Shown: positions 25,627 to 33,582 of the stretch, piece after piece | Layout: each line of letters begins with the position of its first letter | How positions within the stretch are numbered: the first letter of the stretch is position 1 | Source of the DNA: Hyphococcus sp. | GTDB taxonomy: Bacteria > Pseudomonadota > Alphaproteobacteria > Caulobacterales > Parvularculaceae | Direction of reading: 5' to 3' | DNA: 44,118 nucleotides | NCBI GenBank assembly: GCA_021776245.1 | Contig: JAJFGF010000073.1 | Location: 1 to 44,118 of the forward strand | The notes under the pieces: model-generated | What the model was told of the DNA's origin: nothing | The model's database searches: none | Seen by the model: only the letters and a program-made list of their open reading frames with translations | Made by a program: the position numbers and the translations under genes

Positions 25627-26796
25627 CTACGCCGCCTTCAGGCCCTCAACAAAGCGCCGGAAGATATAAAAACTGTCCTGGGGGCCGGGCGAAGCTTCGG
25701 GATGGTGTTGGACGGAAAACGCCGGCGCGTCTTTCAAGGCAATGCCGGAATTCGATCCGTCAAACAGCGAGACATGGGTTTCTACGACATTGTCCGGCAG
25801 CGTATCCCCATCAACCGTAAATCCATGATTCATGGAAACGATCTCGACTTTTCCAGTCGCCAGATCTTTTACGGGATGATTTGCGCCGTGATGACCATGA
25901 GTCATTTTTTTGGTTTTGGCGCCCGCGGCAAGCGCCAAAATCTGGTGGCCAAGGCAAACCCCAAAAATTGGAATCTTGTTTTCAATCAGCTTGACGACGA
26001 CCGGCCCGGTATATTCCGCCGTCCCCGCAGGATCTCCTGGACCGTTGGATAAGACAACGCCGTCAGGATTTTTTGCCATGACATCTTCATAACTCGCGGT
26101 CGCCGTCACCACAGTGACGCGACAGCCTTCGCTCACAAGCCGACGAAGAATGTTCCGCTTCACGCCATAATCAATAACGACAATATGAGGTCCGTTCGCG
26201 TTTGGGGTTGCATATCCGTTCGGCCATTCCCAGCCCGCTTCGCGATGCGTGAATGTCTGAAGCGTCGTGACGTTTTTTGCGAGATCGCGGCCCTCAAGGC
26301 CGCGCCAGTCCGCCGCGCGTTTGTGCAATGCTTCCACATTAAATTTGCCGGCCGGGTTATGGGCGATGACGCCATGGGGCATGCCCTTGATCCGGATCCG
26401 CGCCGTCAAGGCGCGCGTATCAACGCCGGCGATGCCGATAATCCCGCGCCGCCGCATCCACGCTGAAAGATCAATCTGTGCACGATAGTTTGAAGGGCTC
26501 GTCGCATCGGCGCGAAAAATGGCGCCGCGCGCCGCTGCGGCGGCAGTTGGCGATGCATTCTCGATGTCGTCGCCATTGGCGCCGACATTGCCGATATGCG
26601 GGAAGGTGAAAGTGATGATTTGCGCCGCGTAAGAGGGATCGGTGAGAATCTCCTGGTAACCGGTCATTGCCGTATTAAAGCAAACTTCGCCGACAGTTTC
26701 GCCGGTCGCCCCAAGGCCGTGCCCGTAAAGCACTGTTCCATCAGCCAAAATCAAGGCGGCGGTCGGCTTTGGCGCTGGAGCTTGACTAATTTTCAT
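25627..26796 (-). CDS. carA: carbamoyl-phosphate synthase small subunit
   Basis: Glutaminase subunit that feeds ammonia to CarB. The 389-residue protein has the N-terminal CPSase domain ([44 protein letters not shown]) and a class I amidotransferase domain with the nucleophile Cys in [10 protein letters not shown] and the His/Glu pair in [11 protein letters not shown]. The start at 26796 ([10 protein letters not shown]) has GGGAAGAGA upstream; the longer reading from 26913 adds 39 residues without similarity to the family. It is divergent from the YqeY gene, an arrangement well known in Alphaproteobacteria, and is separated from carB by six genes plus repeats. Confidence 0.96.
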   Translation of the reverse strand: MKISQAPAPKPTAALILADGTVLYGHGLGATGETVGEVCFNTAMTGYQEILTDPSYAAQIITFTFPHIGNVGANGDDIENASPTAAAAARGAIFRADATSPSNYRAQIDLSAWMRRRGIIGIAGVDTRALTARIRIKGMPHGVIAHNPAGKFNVEALHKRAADWRGLEGRDLAKNVTTLQTFTHREAGWEWPNGYATPNANGPHIVVIDYGVKRNILRRLVSEGCRVTVVTATASYEDVMAKNPDGVVLSNGPGDPAGTAEYTGPVVVKLIENKIPIFGVCLGHQILALAAGAKTKKMTHGHHGANHPVKDLATGKVEIVSMNHGFTVDGDTLPDNVVETHVSLFDGSNSGIALKDAPAFSVQHHPEASPGPQDSFYIFRRFVEGLKAA

Positions 26797-27020
26797 TGAT
26801 GAATATCTCTTCCCGGCTTCGTTGCTTATGCGACGGCGCGACTGAGCTGGCGATAGCGGCTTTGGTTCGCGCGCAAACGGCCGGAAGCTATGCGAAGGCG
26901 ACCAAGGGGTCAATAACGGATAAGATTGAGTTTATCCAGCAAAAACAATTAGATAAAACACATAAAAGGCGGCGGCGCGATTATTGAATCGCTGACGCAT
27001 CGATCTTTTGGAGAATCAGA

Positions 27021-27479
27021 ATGCTCAGAGAGCAAATTGGCGAAAACCTTAAAACGGCGATGAAAGCCAAGGACGATAAACTACGCGTGGCGACGCTGCG
27101 CCTGATCAACGCCGCGATCAAAGACCGGGATATTGCAGCGCGCGGCAAGGATTGCTGTGAGGGCGCCAGCGACGAAGAAATCCTGGCGATCCTCACCAAA
27201 ATGGTCAAACAGCGCGAAGAAAGCGCTGTCGCCTTTGAAAAAGGCTGCCGCCCGGAACTCGCTGAACAGGAACGTTCGGAAATCGAGGTTATTCGCGATT
27301 TCTTGCCGCGACAGCTTTCTGAAGATGAAACAAAATCTGCGGTCGAGGAAATCATCAGGGAATTTGAAGCCTCCGGCCTCAAGGACATGGGCAAATGCAT
27401 GAACGCCCTGAAAGAGCGCTATAATGGGGCTATGGATTTTGGCGCCGCCGGCAAGCTCATGAAGGAATTGTTGAGCTAA
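27021..27479 (+). CDS. GatB/YqeY domain-containing protein
   Basis: A 152-residue helical protein like the C-terminal tRNA-interacting tail domain of GatB (Asp/Glu-tRNA amidotransferase). The pattern LREQIGENLKTAMKAKDDKLRVATLRLINAAIKDRDIAARGKD, then DEEILAILTKMVKQREESAVAFE and FLPRQLSEDE, is standard. GGAGAA precedes the ATG. In many Alphaproteobacteria it stands between carA and dnaG-rpoD; here dnaG is about 10.6 kb further on. Its exact role is not established; free-standing YqeY proteins are assumed to bind tRNA. Confidence 0.93.
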   Translation: MLREQIGENLKTAMKAKDDKLRVATLRLINAAIKDRDIAARGKDCCEGASDEEILAILTKMVKQREESAVAFEKGCRPELAEQERSEIEVIRDFLPRQLSEDETKSAVEEIIREFEASGLKDMGKCMNALKERYNGAMDFGAAGKLMKELLS

Positions 27480-27490
27480 TCCTGGCGCCC

Positions 27491-28342
27491 CTAGACATTT
27501 TGCGGCAGCTGGTTGCGGTAGCGCCGGCTGCCTGGAAGAATGGCGCCGTCGTTCATTTCTATTGTGACGTCGCCTTCGCCGGTGGGCTTTATCAGCACGA
27601 TTTTGTCGCGCCGGACCAAATGCGAACGATGAACGCGGATGTGATCGTTTCCAGCTTCGGCCAGTAAACGCTCCAACCCGGACAACGTCATACGCGCCAG
27701 AAATACTTTTGATCCGGTGCCGACTTCCACATAATTGCCCGCCGCTTTGGCCCAGATGACATTTGCCGCATCCAGCATGATGGTGCTGCCGCCCGATTTC
27801 AGGGTGAGCTTTTTGTCGCCGCGCGCAGTTTTGCGCACAGCTTCAAGTTCCAGCCGCCGCTGTTCGAGGGATCTGTTGGTGACAAAGCCGAACACCAGCA
27901 ACGCATAGGTGAAGATATCTTTTTGGAATTCATAGAAAAAATTTTCCGGCGTCAGCAGGTTAAAATCATAGGGCGCGCCTGCGAGCACCGGCAGCAGGAT
28001 TTTTCGCGCTGCGTACATCGCTGTCACATGAGCGAGTGAAAATGCAATGACCCCGCCGAGATGGATCGGCGCGGACCAGCGCCATGTTTGAATTGATACG
28101 GGCGCCCGATCCAAAATGCGCGCGATCAATGGGGCGAGCAGAAATATCACGATGTGCGAGGTCGCTTCCTTGATCCAGGGTTCACGCCAATCGGCAGCGG
28201 CGTTGATGCGCAACAATTCGGTGTGGGCGGTTGACGCCTGAATCAACAAAGAGACGATCAACATTGCGCCTATGATCCACAGGGTGCGCTGGTCTGCCCG
28301 CTGGTCGGCTGCCGTTTCAATATTGCTGATCGTCTGATTCAT
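27491..28342 (-). CDS. membrane-bound LytTR transcriptional regulator (copy 1)
   Basis: A 283-residue one-component regulator: an N-terminal module with about four hydrophobic segments (around 20-37, 62-80, 90-110 and 143-160), a short coiled segment EQRRLELEAVRKTARG, and a C-terminal LytTR DNA-binding domain (about 177-283: LTLKSGGSTIMLDAANVIWAKAAGNYVEVGTGSKVFLARMTLSGLERLL, IRVHRSHLVRRDKIVLI). No receiver or kinase domain is present, so the membrane part probably senses the signal directly. It is a clear paralogue of the gene at 29265-30146; both end with GEGDV-IEM-DGAI-PGSRRYR. It converges with the YqeY gene. Confidence 0.9.
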   Translation of the reverse strand: MNQTISNIETAADQRADQRTLWIIGAMLIVSLLIQASTAHTELLRINAAADWREPWIKEATSHIVIFLLAPLIARILDRAPVSIQTWRWSAPIHLGGVIAFSLAHVTAMYAARKILLPVLAGAPYDFNLLTPENFFYEFQKDIFTYALLVFGFVTNRSLEQRRLELEAVRKTARGDKKLTLKSGGSTIMLDAANVIWAKAAGNYVEVGTGSKVFLARMTLSGLERLLAEAGNDHIRVHRSHLVRRDKIVLIKPTGEGDVTIEMNDGAILPGSRRYRNQLPQNV

Positions 28343-28598
28343 ATCTTTTCGCTTGAATGTTGTGACTGACGTCGCCTCTTTCTCACGCGCCTGTGATGGG
28401 CGTTTTTTGATTCAAAATCGCACAGCTTGCGTTCCGGCCCCTATAGCCGCGCTTTGGCCCATGAATGAAGACACGCGTCGGTTTTTTCCTTCAGATCGCC
28501 GACGAAGACGGTGGGCTTCATCGCGGATGGCCGAACGCGCCGGATCGGCTCGGATTTGCCGCCGCCAATTATGAACATTCGGAGGAAAAAGACGAGAT

Positions 28599-29264
28599 AT
28601 GTCGAACAAGCAAAATTGGGCATGGATGTGCCTTCTGGTCGTTTTGGGCGTTTTTCAGCTATTTGATCCAGTCATGGCGCAAGACGAGGCGCCAGACAAA
28701 CAAGCGCCAAAAATCTTCGACGGGGTTTACATTGGGGTCGATTATGGCCGGCAAAACTTGATTGGCGGCTCCCTGGTTAACGGTGTTGATGTCCTGGCGC
28801 AGCAATCCAGGGGCGTCGTTTCCTTTTTTGGCGGCGTTCGAAAGCAATTTGCGGGAGGTTTTGTCCTCGGCGCCGAAGGCGGTTATGGAATTTTGGATGG
28901 CGATCTGGCCTTCGCGGATTCCGCAAACCAGCTATTTGTCGCTTATGACAGTGACAGCCAGTTCCATTACGGCCTTATTCTTGGCCACACCATCGGCGCA
29001 AAAAAAGACCTTTTGCTGTTTGGTTATGTCTCGGAAGTAAGCCGGTCATTTGACGTTGCGGTCTTGTCAGCCGGAGTTGCGTTTACCCAGCGCGACGAGC
29101 AAGGTTTGCTCCGATTTGGCGGGGGCGTCGAAAAGCATATCGCCGGACCATTATTGTTGAGGGCGACAGCCGGATTGTCGCGTGCGGATTTTGGCGGCCG
29201 CCCCACCAATATCGACCCGGAGACGAGATTTGACGCATCTGCCGCCATTATTCTGCAGTTTTGA
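28599..29264 (+). CDS. predicted outer-membrane beta-barrel protein
   Basis: The 221-residue product has a signal peptide (cleavage near VMAQ/DEA), then alternating beta-strand patterns with many Gly and aromatic residues: GVYIGVDYGRQNLIGGSL, GGVRKQFAGGFVLGAEGGYGILDGDL, and LLRFGGGVEKHIAGPLLLRATAGLSRADFGG. It ends with a phenylalanine (AAIILQF), the usual C-terminal signal for outer-membrane assembly. It resembles small OmpA-like or Omp25-type barrels without a recognisable named family. It sits between two LytTR regulators, divergent from the first and convergent with the second (no gap), so they may control it. Confidence 0.72.
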   Translation: MSNKQNWAWMCLLVVLGVFQLFDPVMAQDEAPDKQAPKIFDGVYIGVDYGRQNLIGGSLVNGVDVLAQQSRGVVSFFGGVRKQFAGGFVLGAEGGYGILDGDLAFADSANQLFVAYDSDSQFHYGLILGHTIGAKKDLLLFGYVSEVSRSFDVAVLSAGVAFTQRDEQGLLRFGGGVEKHIAGPLLLRATAGLSRADFGGRPTNIDPETRFDASAAIILQF

Positions 29265-30146
29265 TTATGCTGGACCTGGCAGCCGGTCGCGATATCGCCG
29301 GCTGCCGGGAATAATCGCTCCATCGCTCATTTCGATTTTGACGTCGCCCTCGCCAGTGGGTTCAATTTTTCGGATGTGATCAATATTGACCACAAAAGAA
29401 CGGTGAATGCGTGCAGGCGATGCGCCAGCGTCAGCAAGTTGTTTTTCAATTGCGCCAAGTGTGGCGCGGGCGAGATGGATTTCGCCATTGGCGATCACCT
29501 CGACATAGTTCGAAGCAGACTTCACCCACAATACGTCTTCGGCGGCGATGAAGATATTCCGGCCGCCGCATTTTAGCGTCAGGCGATGCGTTTTTTGCGC
29601 GTCCTCACGGGCAGCGGCCAGCTCACGGCGCTGTTGCGCCAATTGCCGTCCAAAAATGATGAAAAACAAAAACAGGGAATAGGTCAGCGCGTCTTTGCGA
29701 TATTCATAGATCAGGCTCTGCGCCAGATTATTCGTGAAGATGTATGGGTAGCCATACACCGCCAGAAAAATCAATTTTCGCAAAAATACAAAGACGCCAA
29801 CATGCAACAGCGAGACGATGATGCTGCCGGCAAAATGAACCGGAACCACAAACCGCCATGCATGCTGGCCGGGCGTTGCGCGTGAAGCAAACCATGCAAT
29901 CAGCGGAAAAAGCCCCAGGATGACGAAATAGCCGGTCGTCTCATAAATAAGGTATTTCCCTGCAGCAACAGTGCTTTTCCCTTGCGTGATGTCTGACATA
30001 TCCGACAGCAGATCGACGGCCAGCGCCGCCGTCATGAAGAGCGCGACCCAGGCAAAGGTCAGCCGGTCGGCGGATATGTCATCGCTGCGCGGCGTAGCCG
30101 AGCCGGCGGCGGGCGTTTCATCAGGTGAATGTGCGGGCAGGGCCAT
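29265..30146 (-). CDS. membrane-bound LytTR transcriptional regulator (copy 2)
   Basis: A 293-residue paralogue of the gene at 27491-28342 with the same plan: four hydrophobic segments (about 31-46, 70-86, 100-122 and 150-165), a linker QQRRELAAAREDAQKTH, and a LytTR domain (LTLKCGGRNIFIAAEDVLWVKSASNYVEVIANGEIHLARATLGAIEKQL, RIHRSFVVNIDHIRKIEPTGEGDVKIEMSDGAIIPGSRRYR). Its longer N-terminus begins with an acidic/Ser-rich tail. The stop abuts that of the beta-barrel gene. A repeated box upstream of its start (30170-30181 and 30228-30239) may be a binding site. Confidence 0.9.
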   Translation of the reverse strand: MALPAHSPDETPAAGSATPRSDDISADRLTFAWVALFMTAALAVDLLSDMSDITQGKSTVAAGKYLIYETTGYFVILGLFPLIAWFASRATPGQHAWRFVVPVHFAGSIIVSLLHVGVFVFLRKLIFLAVYGYPYIFTNNLAQSLIYEYRKDALTYSLFLFFIIFGRQLAQQRRELAAAREDAQKTHRLTLKCGGRNIFIAAEDVLWVKSASNYVEVIANGEIHLARATLGAIEKQLADAGASPARIHRSFVVNIDHIRKIEPTGEGDVKIEMSDGAIIPGSRRYRDRLPGPA

Positions 30147-30348
30147 GGCGATGATTCTAGTCTGATACTTTATCTCTGCACAATGCGCGGCTGATTTGCC
30201 ATCGCGCTGATCCCAGCCCCCCGCCGCTTATCCCTGCACTTTTCATTTTCCGGCGTGTCGTCACCCCGTGCCGCCTGAAATCCCTTTGTGGTTGCGGAAT
30301 GCCACAGCCGGCATCAGTTTTGGGGCGGGTTCAGAGAGGAACGAGAAA

Positions 30349-31566
30349 TTGGCGATCGCTGACGCGCAAAATGGCGCCGCCTTTCTGGAAAGCCGCCGCT
30401 TTGATCTCGACTGGCTACGGGTGATCGCCTTCGGCCTTTTGATTTTTTATCATATCGGCATGTTTTACGTGACCTGGGACTGGCACGTAAAAAGCGCCTA
30501 TGCGGGTTCCACAATCGAGCCGCTGATGATCCTCGTCAATCCATGGCGGCTGGCGCTGTTATTTTTTATCTCCGGCGTCGCCGTCAGATTTGCGACGGAC
30601 AAAATCACCAGCCGCAGGAATTTTGCCGGTTCGCGTTTAATGCGTCTGGGCCTGCCAATTCTCGGCGGCATGATCGTTACTGTCGCGCCGCAGACCTATT
30701 TCGAGTTGCGTCAGAGCGGCGCCATCGAGCCGGGCTATCTCGCCTTCTGGGGTAATTATCTCAAACTTGAGCAGCTCTATCCAATGTTGACGCCGACCTG
30801 GAACCATCTCTGGTATGTGGTTTATCTCCTCGTCTATATTCTGTTGATCCTGCCTTTTTTGCGGGCGTTGCGACGCTTTGCGGAGGGCGGGGGCGGACGC
30901 ATGTTGGAACGTGTCACCGGCGGACCGGTTCGCCTTCTCATCCTCGTAACGCTTCCCTTCCTCTTTTACGGCGCGGTGCTAGAACCCCACTTTCCAACGA
31001 CCCATGATCTGGTCAATGACTGGGCCAATCACGCACATCGATTTACAATATTCATGCTCGGTTATTTTGCGGCTAAGAACAGCCGGTTCTGGCAGTCAGT
31101 TGGTCGCGCCCTGCCGATTGCCGTGTGGCTGGTTCTGTTGATTGGCGGCGCGCGGCTGTATATCCGCGCCTTCCATTGGGATCTCTATGTTGCGCTCTAT
31201 GATGAAGTCCCAGTAATGCCAGTTGTTCTGGTGCTTTACGCATGGAGCTTCATCGCCATGCTGTTGGGTCTGGCGCAGCGCTATCTCAACCGGCCGTCAA
31301 AACTGCTGAGTTATTTCACCGGCGCCGTTTTTTGCTATTATATCCTGCATCAGACAATTATTGTGGTCGCAGGATGTTATCTGACGCAATTGGGTCTTGG
31401 CGTTGGCGCGGAAGCATTCCTCGTAACCATAGTGACAGTCGCCGGTTGTTTGGGCGGTTTTGAAATCGCCAAACGCATTGCATTCCTGCGGCCATGGCTG
31501 GGGATCAGGGACGCAGGGAAAAGCGCCCCGGCAATTGCAGCCAAACCGGGAACTGCCGAAGCTTAA
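30349..31566 (+). CDS. acyltransferase family 3 integral membrane protein
   Basis: A membrane-embedded O-acyltransferase of the AT3 family (405 residues from the chosen start). The diagnostic start RRFDLDWLRVIAFGLLIFYHIGMFYVTW carries the conserved Asp and the catalytic-region His of AT3 proteins, followed by about ten membrane segments. The layout, with MLTPTWNHLWYVVYLLVYIL, fits the MdoC/OpgC-like subgroup that modifies glucans or other envelope polymers. I chose TTG 30349 because AGAGAGGA lies 8 bases before it and no family-like residues precede it; GTG 30268 would add 27 residues. The acceptor is unknown. Confidence 0.85.
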   Translation: MAIADAQNGAAFLESRRFDLDWLRVIAFGLLIFYHIGMFYVTWDWHVKSAYAGSTIEPLMILVNPWRLALLFFISGVAVRFATDKITSRRNFAGSRLMRLGLPILGGMIVTVAPQTYFELRQSGAIEPGYLAFWGNYLKLEQLYPMLTPTWNHLWYVVYLLVYILLILPFLRALRRFAEGGGGRMLERVTGGPVRLLILVTLPFLFYGAVLEPHFPTTHDLVNDWANHAHRFTIFMLGYFAAKNSRFWQSVGRALPIAVWLVLLIGGARLYIRAFHWDLYVALYDEVPVMPVVLVLYAWSFIAMLLGLAQRYLNRPSKLLSYFTGAVFCYYILHQTIIVVAGCYLTQLGLGVGAEAFLVTIVTVAGCLGGFEIAKRIAFLRPWLGIRDAGKSAPAIAAKPGTAEA

Positions 31567-31577
31567 CCAGGCATGGC

Positions 31578-33428
31578 CTAGCTCATCTCTTTGGCGCGGC
31601 GTTTACGCAGATGCGGTTTCAGCGCGATCTTTCGCAGGCGGATTGATTTAGGCGTGACTTCGACCAGTTCATCTTCGTCGATATAGGCAATCGCCTGTTC
31701 AAGGCTCATGATTTTTGGCGGCGTCAGGCGTACGGCTTCATCCTTGCCGGCGGCGCGGATATTGGTGAGCTGTTTTGCCTTCAGCGGATTGACGTCAAGA
31801 TCGTTGGGCTTTGCATTTTCGCCGACAATCATACCTTCATAAATTTGATCGCCCGGCGAGATAAACATGACGCCGCGCTCTTCAAGATTCCAGATCGCAA
31901 ATGGCACAGCCGTTCCGTCGCCGTTAGAGATGAGAACCCCGTTGCGGCGGCCTTCGATGGCGCCCTTATATGGCGCGTGCATTAGATAAGAACGGTTCAT
32001 GACGCCGGTGCCGCGCGTATCGGTAAGGAATTCGCCGTGATAGCCGATCAGCGCCCGCGCCGGCGCGTGCATGATAAGGCGCGTTTTGTCGGCGCCCGCC
32101 GGTTTCATCTCCGCAAGCTCGGCTTTTTTCTGTGATAATTTTTCGATAACGACGCCGGAATATTCATCATCGACATCGATCACAACCTCTTCGATCGGTT
32201 CCAGCAATGTGCCGTCTTCGTCGCGGCGCGTCACGACCTGGGGCCCTGACACGGCAAGTTCAAAACCCTCGCGGCGCATATTTTCAATCAGCACGCCAAG
32301 CTGTAATTCGCCGCGGCCGGCAACTTCAAAAGCGTCTTTGTTTTCAGTTTCGGTGACCGAAATCGCTACGTCGCCCTCAGCCTGGCGCAACAGTCTTTCG
32401 CGAATAACCCGCGACTGCACTTTACTGCCTTCGCGGCCGGCAAGGGGCGAGTCATTAGGCGATATGGTCACCGAGAGCGTCGGCGGATCGACCGGCTGCG
32501 CCGGCAGCGGGTCATTTGCGTCAAGATCGCATAGCGTGTCGGCAACTGATGCTTTGGAAAAACCCGCCAGCGCAATGATGTCGCCTGACCGCGCCTCGTC
32601 AATGGGTGTTCGTTTCAGGCCGCGAAAGCCCAGCACTTTAGTGACGCGCACTTGCTCAATGACGCTGCCGTCATGAGACAAAGCCTTCATCGTGACACCG
32701 GGCTTTGCAACGCCGGAAACGACGCGCCCCGTCAGGATGCGCCCGAGATAGGGATCGGCTTCCAATGTTGTTGCGAGCATTCGAAACGGCTCACTGTCGC
32801 TGTGTTCGCCGACATTCGGCGGCGGCACATGATCGATCACCGTTTCAAATAATGAGGTCAGGTTCTCGCGCGGATCTTCCAGTGAGCGCGCCGACCAGCC
32901 ATCGCGGCCGGCGGCATAAAGAACCGGAAAATCAAGTTGCTCATCATTAGCGCGAAGGGCGGCAAAAAGATCAAACGCCGCATCGAGCGCAGCATCGGGC
33001 GCCGCGCTTGGGCGATCGACTTTATTCAGTACGACAATCGGCCTGAGGCCGAGCGCCAGCGCCTTTGACAGGACGAATTTGGTCTGCGGCATTGGCCCTT
33101 CAGCGGCGTCAATCAGCAGAAGACAGCCATCGACCATGGAAAGTATGCGTTCCACCTCGCAGCCCATATCAGCATGGCCCGGCGTATCGACGATGTTGAG
33201 CCGCACTGGCGGGTCTGATGCTTCCCACACAACGCTGGTGCATTTGGCAAGGATGGTAATTCCGCGCTCGCGTTCGATATCATTGGAATCCATCGCGCGT
33301 TCGGCCATTTCCGAGCCCTCGCGGATGGCGCCGGACTGGCGCAGCATCTCATCGACGAGCGTCGTCTTGCCATGGTCAACATGGGCGATGATAGCGATGT
33401 TCCGGAGCGGTATTGTGCGTTGCGTCAT
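31578..33428 (-). CDS. typA: translational GTPase TypA/BipA
   Basis: Ribosome-associated GTPase that helps ribosome assembly and stress adaptation. The 616-residue protein starts MTQRTIPLRNIAIIAHVDHGKTTLVDEMLRQSG (G1 motif HVDHGKTT). Further GTPase motifs are RERGITI (G2), VDTPGHAD (G3) and LNKVDRP (G4, NKVD). The BipA-specific C-terminal part (GYHGEFLTDTRGTGVMNRSYLMHAPYKG ... DEDELVEVTPKSIRLRK) is complete. The start at 33428 is the family start; a longer reading from 33599 adds a low-complexity 57-residue segment overlapping the upstream TIR gene. It diverges from that gene. Confidence 0.96.
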   Translation of the reverse strand: MTQRTIPLRNIAIIAHVDHGKTTLVDEMLRQSGAIREGSEMAERAMDSNDIERERGITILAKCTSVVWEASDPPVRLNIVDTPGHADMGCEVERILSMVDGCLLLIDAAEGPMPQTKFVLSKALALGLRPIVVLNKVDRPSAAPDAALDAAFDLFAALRANDEQLDFPVLYAAGRDGWSARSLEDPRENLTSLFETVIDHVPPPNVGEHSDSEPFRMLATTLEADPYLGRILTGRVVSGVAKPGVTMKALSHDGSVIEQVRVTKVLGFRGLKRTPIDEARSGDIIALAGFSKASVADTLCDLDANDPLPAQPVDPPTLSVTISPNDSPLAGREGSKVQSRVIRERLLRQAEGDVAISVTETENKDAFEVAGRGELQLGVLIENMRREGFELAVSGPQVVTRRDEDGTLLEPIEEVVIDVDDEYSGVVIEKLSQKKAELAEMKPAGADKTRLIMHAPARALIGYHGEFLTDTRGTGVMNRSYLMHAPYKGAIEGRRNGVLISNGDGTAVPFAIWNLEERGVMFISPGDQIYEGMIVGENAKPNDLDVNPLKAKQLTNIRAAGKDEAVRLTPPKIMSLEQAIAYIDEDELVEVTPKSIRLRKIALKPHLRKRRAKEMS

Positions 33429-33582
33429 GGGGCCGCGAGGTGCGCTATTTTTAGCCGGGAAGCAAGGGGCTGGATCGATTTCCCTATAAAGGCGCGCGGA
33501 TTGCTTTATACAAAAAACCGATGACGGCTGGGCCCTCCGTTGCGGTGGGGGCGAAACTGCAAATAAGCCGGGGACAGCAGGG

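Noticed and set aside
28465-28761. A 98-codon reading frame before and across the start of the barrel gene
   Set aside because: It overlaps the start of the barrel gene in another frame and has no recognisable domain; the barrel product with signal peptide and C-terminal Phe is better supported.
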